Positions 1 to 6,307 of a DNA stretch of 19,110 nt are shown here, in pieces. The stretch is taken from the NCBI GenBank assembly GCA_035296705.1, contig DATHAL010000060.1, positions 1-19,110 on the forward strand. Direction: 5' to 3'. The notes under the pieces are model-generated. The model ran no database searches. It was given only the letters and a program-made list of their open reading frames with translations, and was not told the DNA's origin. A program made the translations under genes and the position numbers. The stretch's first letter is position 1; every line of letters begins with the position of its first letter. Source of the DNA: WHSW01 sp035296705 (GTDB lineage: Bacteria > Actinomycetota > Thermoleophilia > Solirubrobacterales > 70-9).

Positions 1-1062
1 CTGCGGCCACCGGACGAGCAGGAGGCCGAGGAGCGCTCGTGGGCCATCGTGCGAGCCGCTTACGCCGACCGCGCGCCGGTTCAGCGAACCCATCGCGCCC
101 GGCGGCTCGCCATCGCCGCCGCCGTCGGTGTGATCGTCGTCGCCGTCGCGCTCACGCCCGCTGGCGCGAAGGTCGCGGACCTCGTCTCCGACGTGGTCGA
201 CGTCGGCGAGCCCGACGCGCGGCCGGAGCTGCGCGCGCTGCCGGCCGCCGGCGAGCTGCTCGTCTCCTCTCCCGAGGGGATCTGGGTCGTCAACGACGAC
301 GGGTCGAGGCGCCTCCTGGGCGACTTCCGCGCCGCGACGTGGTCGCCGAATGGGCTCTACGTCGCCGCCGCGGCCGGTCGCGATCTCGCCGCCCTCGAGC
401 CGGACGGCACGGTGCGGTGGACCTATACCGCGCCCGGCGAGGTCCGCGACCCGCGCTGGACCGGGACCGAGCTCGACACCCGCATCGCCTACCGAAGCGG
501 CGACGACCTGCGCGTGATCGCCGGCGACGGGAGCGGCGCCAGCGACCATCTCGTGGCGACCCGCGTCGCCGCCGTGCCGCCCGCGTGGCGGCCGGTCGCG
601 GAATCGAAGCTCGCGGCGGGACGTGGCGTGGGTCCGTACGTGCTCAGCTACCTCGACCGCCGCAGACACGTGCAGACTGTGAATGCGGAAACGGGGCGCG
701 AGCTGCCGGTGACCCCGCGCGACCGCGCGAGGCTCTCGGCGCCGTCGGCGACCCTGTCGCCGGACGGCGCGCGGGTCGCGTCGCTGAGGTTCGTCGACGG
801 GCGCGACGAGCTCGTCCTGTCCCGCCACGCCGGCGAGGACTCGGTTCTGTTCTCGGCTCGAGGGAACCTCACCGGGCCGACCTGGTCGCCGGACGGCCGC
901 TGGCTGCTCCTCGGCTGGCCCAAGGCCGACCAATGGCTCTTCATCCAGGCCGAGCGCCCGCACCGCGTCGTCGCCTTCGATCGGATCTCCGAGCATTTCG
1001 ATCCCGGCGGCGAGGGCGCCGGGCGCTTCCCGCGAATCGACGGCTGGATGCTCGTGCCCTGA
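1..1062 (+). CDS. TolB-like beta-propeller membrane-anchored protein, 5'-truncated by window edge
   Basis: The frame is open from the first base, so the gene begins outside the window; a GTG at 49 is in frame but the preceding residues (about LRPPDEQEAEERSWAIVRAA) read as genuine protein. The visible 353 residues show a charged N-terminal stretch, one hydrophobic segment at about residues 36-53 following an RRHR-type basic patch (single-pass anchor, C-terminal part outside), then a blade-repeat region with WSPNG (about 114-118), LSPDG (about 252-256) and WSPDG (about 295-299), the turn motif of TolB/WD40-like propellers. The short acidic N-terminus plus anchor resembles proteins that often follow ECF sigma-factor genes in Thermoleophilia, which would make it an anti-sigma-like or sensory partner; that is inference because the upstream gene is not in view. 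Propeller proteins of this type have no predictable substrate. The stop is 16 bases before the convergent FetB stop. Confidence 0.8.
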   Translation: MRPPDEQEAEERSWAIVRAAYADRAPVQRTHRARRLAIAAAVGVIVVAVALTPAGAKVADLVSDVVDVGEPDARPELRALPAAGELLVSSPEGIWVVNDDGSRRLLGDFRAATWSPNGLYVAAAAGRDLAALEPDGTVRWTYTAPGEVRDPRWTGTELDTRIAYRSGDDLRVIAGDGSGASDHLVATRVAAVPPAWRPVAESKLAAGRGVGPYVLSYLDRRRHVQTVNAETGRELPVTPRDRARLSAPSATLSPDGARVASLRFVDGRDELVLSRHAGEDSVLFSARGNLTGPTWSPDGRWLLLGWPKADQWLFIQAERPHRVVAFDRISEHFDPGGEGAGRFPRIDGWMLVP

Positions 1063-1078
1063 GGCCGCGCGCTTCGCC

Positions 1079-1855
1079 CTAAGGCGCCGGCGGGTCGCGC
1101 AGCTGGTGCGCGGAGGTGAAGAAGTTGCGGTAGGCGAGCGTCGTCGCCGTCAGCGCCGAGAGCGCGACGCTGCCGAGCAGCACCCAGAGCAGGATGAGCT
1201 GGAGCCGGACCGCGTCCGTCGGGTCGGCGCCGGCGAGCAGCATCCCGACCATCGTCCCCGGGAAGAAGATGAGGCCGGTGGTCTTCGTCGAGTCGATGAG
1301 CGCGATCGTCCCGGAGCGCAGGCTCCGCCGCACGCCGGGCGCGGCGGCGACGGTGGCCGTGGCGCCGAGCGCGAGCGTGGCCTCGATCTCGCGGGCGCGG
1401 TCGGTCATCTCGTCGCCGAGCCGGTTGAGCGCCACGGCGGCGGCGGTCATCGAGTTGCCCACCACCATCCCGCCCACCGGCACCAGGTACCGCGGCGTGG
1501 GATCGAACACCCCGAGCGCGACGACGAGCCCCAGCGTGCCCACGGCCGCGACCGTCAGCGCGATGATCAATGGGCCCAGCGCGTCCGGAACCCGCTTCGC
1601 ACGCCGCCGCGCGGTGAAGGCGCCGAAGACGACCATCACCGCGATCAGCGCAAGGACGAGCACGAGGCTGTCCTCGTCGAAGATCGCCTGGATCACGTAG
1701 CCGATCGCCGTGAGCTGGATCGCAGAACGGATTACCGCGATACCGATGTCCTCCTCGAGGTCCGTGCGCCGCCAGAGCGAGACCGCGATCGCGACGGCGA
1801 CGAGCGCGAGGCTTGCGGCGACCTCGCCGAGGCTGACCTGGATCCCCGTGGACAT
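1079..1855 (-). CDS. fetB: FetB-type ABC transporter permease (UPF0014 family)
   Basis: A 258-residue integral membrane protein with about seven hydrophobic segments, including a long stretch near the N-terminus (VAASLALVAVAIAVSLW) and the family-typical region around LVPVGGMVVGNSMTAAAVAL and STKTTGLIFFPGTMVGMLLAGADP. These match the FetB/YbbM (UPF0014) permeases, which pair with FetA to form an exporter implicated in iron homeostasis and oxidative-stress resistance in E. coli. The ATG start is fixed by the overlap with the upstream ATPase gene: stop TGA and start ATG share one base (TGATG), so translation is probably coupled. A longer in-frame reading to 2224 runs antiparallel through the ATPase gene and has no family similarity, so it was not used. 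Substrate is inferred from family only. Confidence 0.9.
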   Translation of the reverse strand: MSTGIQVSLGEVAASLALVAVAIAVSLWRRTDLEEDIGIAVIRSAIQLTAIGYVIQAIFDEDSLVLVLALIAVMVVFGAFTARRRAKRVPDALGPLIIALTVAAVGTLGLVVALGVFDPTPRYLVPVGGMVVGNSMTAAAVALNRLGDEMTDRAREIEATLALGATATVAAAPGVRRSLRSGTIALIDSTKTTGLIFFPGTMVGMLLAGADPTDAVRLQLILLWVLLGSVALSALTATTLAYRNFFTSAHQLRDPPAP

Positions 1856-2523
1856 CAGCTCGCCGCCCTCGCCAGGAGCTCGTCGGTCGGCCCCTCCGCG
1901 ACCGACGTCCCGCGATCGATCCGGACCAGCCACTCCGACATCCGGCGCGCCTGGCCGAGGTCGTGGGTGACGAGTACGAGTGAGATCTCCAGGCGCTCGC
2001 GGAGCCCGGCGAGCGTCGCCTCGATCGCCGCCGTGGCATCCGGGTCGAGCGCCGACGTCGGCTCGTCGAGGAGCAGCACGCGCGGCTCGAGCGCGAGCGC
2101 CCTGGCGAGCATCGCCCGCTGCTGCTCGCCGACCGAGAGCCGCGCACCGTCGCGCGCGGCGAAGCCCGCGCCCAGGCCCGCGAGCGCGAGAAGGCCGGGC
2201 ACGTCGGGGTCGCGCCCGCCGCACCCGGCTGCGAAGCGGATGTTGTCCTCGACCGTCCCGTCGAGCAGCGCGGGAAGCTGCGGGACGAGGCAGACCTCGC
2301 GCCGGAGCTCCAGCGGGTCGCGCTCGCGCACGTCCTCGCCGCGATAGCGGACCTCGCCGGAGTCCGGATCGGCGAGCCGGTCGAGCAACCGCAGGATGGT
2401 CGATTTCCCGGACCCCGAGGGTCCGGCGATGCAGGTCGCCCCGACGGGCACCGAGGCGTCGACGCCGCGCAGCACGGTCTCGCCGCCGCGCGAGAGCCAG
2501 ACGCCGTCGAGCTCGAAGAGCAT
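1855..2523 (-). CDS. fetA: FetA-type ABC transporter ATP-binding protein
   Basis: A 222-residue single nucleotide-binding domain with all hallmarks: Walker A GPSGSGKST (34-42), Q-loop VPQ (80-82), signature LSVGEQQR (129-136), Walker B VLLLDEP (149-155), D-loop SALD (157-160) and the switch histidine THD (H187). Length and adjacency to the UPF0014 permease identify it as the FetA (YbbL) partner, which powers export by a FetA2-FetB2 complex at the cytoplasmic face. The ATG start has no Shine-Dalgarno sequence; a GATAAT hexamer ends exactly 7 bases upstream, which suggests a leaderless mRNA. The gene is divergent from the DNA ligase gene with only 18 bases between start codons. Iron export is known for the E. 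coli homologue and only inferred here. Confidence 0.9.
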   Translation of the reverse strand: MLFELDGVWLSRGGETVLRGVDASVPVGATCIAGPSGSGKSTILRLLDRLADPDSGEVRYRGEDVRERDPLELRREVCLVPQLPALLDGTVEDNIRFAAGCGGRDPDVPGLLALAGLGAGFAARDGARLSVGEQQRAMLARALALEPRVLLLDEPTSALDPDATAAIEATLAGLRERLEISLVLVTHDLGQARRMSEWLVRIDRGTSVAEGPTDELLARAAS

Positions 2524-2529
2524 GGTTGC

Positions 2530-2536
2530 GATTATC
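2530..2536. promoter_or_regulatory. Symmetric -10 element shared by fetA and the ligase gene
   Basis: The 7-mer GATTATC reads GATTAT on the + strand (2530-2535), 6 bases before GTG 2542, and GATAAT on the - strand (2536-2531), 7 bases before the fetA ATG. It is the only AT-rich patch in the 18-base gap. Both genes could start transcription at their own first codon from this single site. No convincing -35 hexamer is visible on either side. Confidence 0.5.
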
Positions 2537-2541
2537 GGAGG

Positions 2542-3573
2542 GTGGCGAACGAGATGATGCCGAGAGCGCTCGACCCGATGCTCGCGACCGCGGCGCGCCG
2601 GCTGCCGCCCGGTGACGGGTGGGCCTACGAGCTCAAGTGGGACGGCGTGCGGGCACTCGCCTTCGTCGAGGACGGCGCGCTTCGGCTCTGCGCCCGAAAG
2701 GGTGCGGACGCGACCGCCCGCTACCCGGAGCTCGCGCCGATCGCCGAGGCGCTCGGCGGCCGTGACGCGATCCTCGACGGCGAGGTGGTGGCCTTCGACG
2801 AGGACGGAAGCCCGAGCTTCGGCCTCCTCCAGCGCCGCATGGGCCTCACCGACCTCGGCCGGATCCGCGCGCGCGTCGCGGAGACGCCGGTGACCTACAT
2901 CGCCTTCGACCTACTGTGGCTCGACGGGCGCTCGCTGTGCGGCGAGCCGTACGAGCGCCGGCGCGAGCTGCTCGGCGAGCTCGACTTCGACGGCCCGGGC
3001 TGGCAGGCCCCGCGCCACCACGTCGGCGACGGGGAGGCTCTCCTCGAGGCGGTGCGCGAGCGCGGCCTCGAGGGTGTGGTCGCGAAGCGGCTCGGAAGCG
3101 CGTATCGCCCGGGGCGCCGGAGCGCCGACTGGGTCAAGGTCCAGAACCGCCGACGGCAGGAGTTCGTGATCGGCGGCTGGATGCCCGGCGAGGGCGCGCG
3201 GGCACGGCAGGTCGGCTCGCTCCTGGTCGGCTACTGGGACGCGACGCTGGAGGAGGCCGAGAGCCTCGGCAGGCGCCAACGCTTCGTCTACGCCGGCGGC
3301 GTCGGCACGGGCTTCACCGAGACGACTCTCAAGGAGCTCACCGCCCTGCTCGCGCCGCTTCGCCGGGAGGAGAGCCCGTTCGAGTCCGGCTGGGACCCGC
3401 GCGTCAAGTACGCCGGCCGAATCAGGCAGCGCGGCGCGCTCGAGTGGGTCGAGCCGCAGGTCGTCTGCGAGGTCGAGTTCCTGCGCTGGACGCACGAGGA
3501 CACGATCCGCGCCGCCTCCTTCAAGGGCCTCCGCGACGACAAGGACCCCCGCGAAGTCGTGCGCGAACCGTGA
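2542..3573 (+). CDS. ligD: ATP-dependent DNA ligase, stand-alone LigD ligase domain
   Basis: Seals nicks and double-strand breaks in NHEJ through a covalent lysyl-AMP intermediate. Numbered from the ATG at 2554, the catalytic lysine lies in ELKWDGVR (K28, motif I), followed by GEVVAFD (motif III region, about 76-82), FDLLWLDG (118-125), EGVVAKR (motif IV, 173-179) and DWVKVQN (motif V, K195). The C-terminal OB-fold follows from about 203 (EFVIGGW, LLVGYWD, FVYAGGVGTGFTE) and ends with CEVEFLRWTHEDTIRAASFKGLRDDK, typical of LigD ligase domains. At about 340 residues it carries only the ligase module: no phosphoesterase and no polymerase domain. Start choice is uncertain: GTG 2542 sits 6 bases after a -10-like GATTAT (leaderless reading), whereas ATG 2554 lies 12 bases after GGAGG (2537-2541); ATG 2557 best matches the usual 'MPRALDPML' N-terminus. 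It is followed after 15 bases by the RTX-like gene. LigC is the alternative name for such single-domain ligases. Confidence 0.93.
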   Translation: MANEMMPRALDPMLATAARRLPPGDGWAYELKWDGVRALAFVEDGALRLCARKGADATARYPELAPIAEALGGRDAILDGEVVAFDEDGSPSFGLLQRRMGLTDLGRIRARVAETPVTYIAFDLLWLDGRSLCGEPYERRRELLGELDFDGPGWQAPRHHVGDGEALLEAVRERGLEGVVAKRLGSAYRPGRRSADWVKVQNRRRQEFVIGGWMPGEGARARQVGSLLVGYWDATLEEAESLGRRQRFVYAGGVGTGFTETTLKELTALLAPLRREESPFESGWDPRVKYAGRIRQRGALEWVEPQVVCEVEFLRWTHEDTIRAASFKGLRDDKDPREVVREP

Positions 3574-3575
3574 GG

Positions 3576-3581
3576 TAGGGT
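3576..3581 (+). promoter_or_regulatory. -10-like TAGGGT, 7 bases before the RTX-like gene
   Basis: TAGGGT fits the TAnnnT pattern and ends 7 bases before ATG 3589, the spacing expected when transcription begins at the start codon. No -35 match was seen. The short gap after the ligase stop also contains GAGG, so a coupled leadered mRNA remains possible. Confidence 0.35.
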
Positions 3582-3588
3582 CGGTCTC

Positions 3589-4446
3589 ATGGCGGCAACC
3601 GGGCCGAGCGCGACTGCGGCAGCGACCGCGGCGATCGTGCTCATCGCTGCCCTCGCGGCGCCCTCGAACGCGAGCGAGGAGACGGCCGCAGCGAAACCGA
3701 GCTGCTCGGTGAGTCCGGACGGCAGAACGCTCGAGGTCGCGGCCGTCCTCTCGACGACGATCGTTCGGGAGGGCGACGGGCTCAGGGTCGGTGACTCCTC
3801 GGGAGCGGTGAGCTGCGCCGGGACGCCGACGGTCACGACCATCGACACGATCGCGGTCGTCTCCAGAACCGGGGAGCGGTTTCCAGACGTCCGCTTCGAC
3901 CTGCGCGGCGGTCGGTTCGCGCCTGGCGCGACGGATGAGGGCGATGGCTCCTCGGAGATCGAGATGAACGTCGATCCGGAGGTCGACAGCGTCCGGGTTG
4001 GCGGTTCAGGCCGGGCGGAGCGGATCACGGCGGGAAGGACCGCGCCGAAGACCGTCGGGATCAACTTGAACGCCGACGAGGCCACGGCCGATCCGGACCT
4101 GATCCTTCGCAAGCCGGCACAGCGGCTCTTCCTGCGGCTCGAGGCGGGCGGCGGCGGCGATCGGCTGTCCGCGAACGGCGGCCCGGGGTTCGACGGCCCG
4201 GTCGCCTACGGTCGGGCGCCCATCCTGCTCGCCGGCGGCGGCAAGGATCGCGTGACCGGCTCGCCCGGAAAGGACGTGATCGATGCGATCGGCGGTCCTG
4301 ACGTAGTCCGCGCGCTGGGCGGCAATGACGACGTCGAGACGCGCGACCGCGGTGACGACCGCGTCGTCTGCGGCCCCGGCGACGATGCGCTCGTCGCCGA
4401 CCGTGGAGATCAGCGCGCTGGATGCGAGGACGAAACCCTCAGATAA
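3589..4446 (+). CDS. Secreted RTX-like (hemolysin-type calcium-binding repeat) protein
   Basis: A 285-residue protein with an N-terminal export signal (hydrophobic run AAIVLIAALAAPSNA, cleavage plausible after residue 28), a middle region of beta-rich appearance without recognised family (about 35-185), and a C-terminal array of degenerate glycine/aspartate nonapeptides from about residue 186: GGGGDRLSA, AGGGKDRVTG, SPGKDVIDA, IGGPDVVRA, LGGNDDVET, GPGDDALVAD. These resemble GGxGxDxUx parallel beta-roll repeats that bind calcium outside the cell. Two cysteines at the end (VVCGPGDD and AGCEDE) may form a disulfide. No enzymatic domain is recognisable. Such proteins are abundant in Thermoleophilia with unknown roles. 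It sits between two NHEJ genes on the same strand, which is odd because it is exported; co-location may reflect nothing more than insertion in a dense region. Confidence 0.8.
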   Translation: MAATGPSATAAATAAIVLIAALAAPSNASEETAAAKPSCSVSPDGRTLEVAAVLSTTIVREGDGLRVGDSSGAVSCAGTPTVTTIDTIAVVSRTGERFPDVRFDLRGGRFAPGATDEGDGSSEIEMNVDPEVDSVRVGGSGRAERITAGRTAPKTVGINLNADEATADPDLILRKPAQRLFLRLEAGGGGDRLSANGGPGFDGPVAYGRAPILLAGGGKDRVTGSPGKDVIDAIGGPDVVRALGGNDDVETRDRGDDRVVCGPGDDALVADRGDQRAGCEDETLR

Positions 4447-4518
4447 ACCGGTCCTGATCGCGGCGCAACCTTTGTTTCGCGCGAGCGATGAGAAAGGTGG
4501 GTGCGGGTAGTCTGAAGT

Positions 4519-4528
4519 ACTACGTAGT
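4519..4528. promoter_or_regulatory. Perfect 10-base palindrome just upstream of ku
   Basis: ACTACGTAGT is a perfect palindrome that ends one base before the ku start codon and overlaps AGTACT (4516-4521). It lies in a conspicuously AT-richer patch that also has a -10-like TAGTCT (4508-4513). A 10-base palindrome is expected about once per kilobase by chance, so a regulatory role is only a possibility. Confidence 0.2.
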
Positions 4529-4529
4529 T

Positions 4530-5414
4530 ATGCCGCGCGCTATCTGGTCAGGATCGATCAGCTTCGGGCTCCTGAACGTGCCCGTGAAGCTCTACTCGGC
4601 CGTCTCCAAGAAGTCGGTCAGCTTCCGCGAGCTTCGAGCGTCGGACGGCTCGCGCATCCGTCACAAGCGGGTGGCCGAGGCGGACGGCGAGGAGGTCGAC
4701 TACAACGACATCGTCAAGGGCTACGAGGTCGCTCCGGAGGAGTACATCGTGATCACGCGCGAGGAGCTCGAGGAGCTCGATCCGAAGAAGACCCGCGCGA
4801 TCGAGATCCAGGACTTCGTCGACCTCGACGAGATCGACCCGATCTTCTTCGACCATCCCTACTACCTCGGCCCCGACAAGGGCGCCGAGCGCGCCTACTC
4901 GCTGCTCGTCAAGGCGATGGCGGACTCGAACAAGGTGGCGGTCGCCCGCTTCGTGCTGCGCAACCGCGAGAGCCTCGCCGCGATCCGACCGATGGACGGC
5001 GTGCTGACGATGGCGACGATGCGGTTCGCGGACGAGGTGGTCTCGCCGGACGAGCTCGGCGAGGTCCTCGGAGACGGCGAGAACCCGCAGAAGCGCGAGC
5101 TCGACATGGCGAAGGCGCTGATCGACTCGCTGAGCTCGGACTTCGAGGCGAACAAGTACCGCGACGAGTACCGCGAGGAGCTCCTCGCGCTGATCGAGCG
5201 AAAGGCGAAGGGCGAGGCCGTGGTCGCTCCCGAGACCGAGGCCCCGAAGCCGACCAAGGCTCCGGACCTGATGGCGGCGCTCGAGGAGAGCCTTGCGGCG
5301 GTCAAGTCGGAGGAGGACGGCGGCTCCAAGCCCGCGAAGAAGTCGCCGGCGAAGAAGCCGCGCAAGACCACGACCAAGTCGCGATCGCGAAGCAAGGCGA
5401 AAAGCGCCAAGTAG
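4530..5414 (+). CDS. ku: Ku protein, non-homologous end joining
   Basis: A 294-residue homodimeric DNA-end-binding protein that encircles broken ends and recruits LigD. The N-terminus MPRAIWSGSISFGLLNVPVKLY is the family signature and sets the start at ATG 4530; an upstream in-frame ATG at 4488 would add 14 unrelated residues. Further Ku features are HKRV (45-48), DIVKGYE (60-66), the DPIFFDHPYYLGPD region (103-116), RNRESLAAIRPMDGVLTMATMRFADEV (144-170) and the helical arm ending about residue 226. The core is followed by an acidic/proline linker and a basic tail (about 266-294, rich in K, S, T, R, P), like the lysine-rich C-terminal extensions that aid DNA binding in mycobacterial Ku. There is no Shine-Dalgarno sequence before the ATG, so a leaderless or near-leaderless mRNA is likely. 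The 3' end overlaps the polymerase reading frame in the -1 frame. Confidence 0.96.
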   Translation: MPRAIWSGSISFGLLNVPVKLYSAVSKKSVSFRELRASDGSRIRHKRVAEADGEEVDYNDIVKGYEVAPEEYIVITREELEELDPKKTRAIEIQDFVDLDEIDPIFFDHPYYLGPDKGAERAYSLLVKAMADSNKVAVARFVLRNRESLAAIRPMDGVLTMATMRFADEVVSPDELGEVLGDGENPQKRELDMAKALIDSLSSDFEANKYRDEYREELLALIERKAKGEAVVAPETEAPKPTKAPDLMAALEESLAAVKSEEDGGSKPAKKSPAKKPRKTTTKSRSRSKAKSAK

Positions 5415-6307
5415 AGGTCGATGGGCGCGAGCTGACGCTCACCAACCTCGACAAGGTCCTGTGGCCGAAGGACAAGTTCACCAAGGCCGCGGCGATCGAC
5501 TACTACGCCCGGATCGCGGACACGATCCTTCCGCACCTCCGTGACCGGCCGCTGACCCGGGTGCGGTTTCCCGACGGGGTCGACGGGCAGCGGTTCTTCG
5601 AGAAGCGCGCGCCGAACCACACGCCCGACTGGGTCCGGACGGCGCCGATCGAGATGGGGTCGGTCGGGACCCTCGATTTCATCGTCTGCGACGAGCGCGC
5701 GACGCTGATCTGGCTCGCGCAGCTGGCGGCGCTCGAGCTTCACCCGTCCCTGGCCGCCGCTCGGAGGCCCAACCGACCGACGGCGCTGGCGTTCGACCTC
5801 GACCCCGGCGAGCCCGCAACGGCGGTCGAGTGCGCGGTGATCGCGCTCCGCCTCCGGGACCTGTTCGCCGACCTCGGCCTCGAGTGCTTCCCCAAGCACT
5901 CCGGCTCGAAGGGGATCCAGGTCTACGTCCCGCTCAACGTCCCCAGGGTCACCTTCGAGCAGACGAAGACGTATGCACGTGCCATCGCCCAGGCGATGGA
6001 GCGCTCGGATCCGGACCTCGTGGTCTCCAAGCAGAAGAAGGAGTTGCGCAAGGGCAAGGTGCTGGTCGACTGGAGTCAGAACGACTACTCGAAGACCACC
6101 GTCGCCGTCTACTCGCTGCGCTGCCGTGAGGAGCCGTGGGCGTCGGCGCCGCTCCTCTGGGAGGAGGTCGAGGCGCTGGCGGAAAGCGACGACCCAACCT
6201 CGGTGCGCTTCCTCGCCTCGGAGGTGCTCGACCGAGTCGAGGAGCACGGCGATCTGTTCGCGCCCGTGCTCGAGCTCGAGCAGAAGCTGCCCAAGTCGCG
6301 CGGCTAG
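5384..6307 (+). CDS. ligD: LigD-type NHEJ polymerase/primase domain, stand-alone; start codon unresolved
   Basis: An archaeo-eukaryotic primase-type polymerase that fills gaps and adds nucleotides at Ku-bound ends. Counting from 5384, the conserved N-terminal region is VEVDGRELTLTNLDKVLWP (10-28) and IDYYARIADTILPHLRDRPLTR (38-59), then FFEKRAP (71-77), ELHP (118-121), the metal-binding pair in FDLDPGE (D138, D140), SGSKGIQVYVPL (173-184) and the third carboxylate in VDWSQND (D229). About 300 residues is full length for this domain. No ATG, GTG or TTG exists in this frame from at least 5162 until GTG 5561, and starting there would delete about 50 conserved residues. Candidates are ATC 5384 (reads as M/I-AKQGEKRQVEVDG), CTG 5432, or a -1 frameshift from ku. 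The coordinate given is the ATC option and is provisional. The stop codon overlaps that of the convergent regulator gene. Confidence 0.88.
   Translation: MAKQGEKRQVEVDGRELTLTNLDKVLWPKDKFTKAAAIDYYARIADTILPHLRDRPLTRVRFPDGVDGQRFFEKRAPNHTPDWVRTAPIEMGSVGTLDFIVCDERATLIWLAQLAALELHPSLAAARRPNRPTALAFDLDPGEPATAVECAVIALRLRDLFADLGLECFPKHSGSKGIQVYVPLNVPRVTFEQTKTYARAIAQAMERSDPDLVVSKQKKELRKGKVLVDWSQNDYSKTTVAVYSLRCREEPWASAPLLWEEVEALAESDDPTSVRFLASEVLDRVEEHGDLFAPVLELEQKLPKSRG

Noticed and set aside
648..2147. Long antisense open frame (499 codons) across the propeller and permease genes
   Set aside because: Arginine/serine-rich shadow of real genes in GC-rich DNA; no recognisable domain.
5391..5414. Programmed -1 frameshift slippery heptamer at the end of ku
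   Set aside because: The bases around AAA AGC do not form an X-XXY-YYZ heptamer; frameshifting stays possible but without sequence support.
5909..5930. Glutamine in SGSKGIQVYVPL of the polymerase where histidine is found in some LigD proteins, as a sign of inactivity
   Set aside because: All three metal-binding aspartates are present and glutamine at this place occurs, to my recollection, in other actinobacterial homologues; not evidence of loss.
4895..6247. Antisense open frame of 450 codons over ku and the polymerase
   Set aside because: Both + strand genes have full family motifs; the antisense product is a leucine/arginine/valine-rich shadow.
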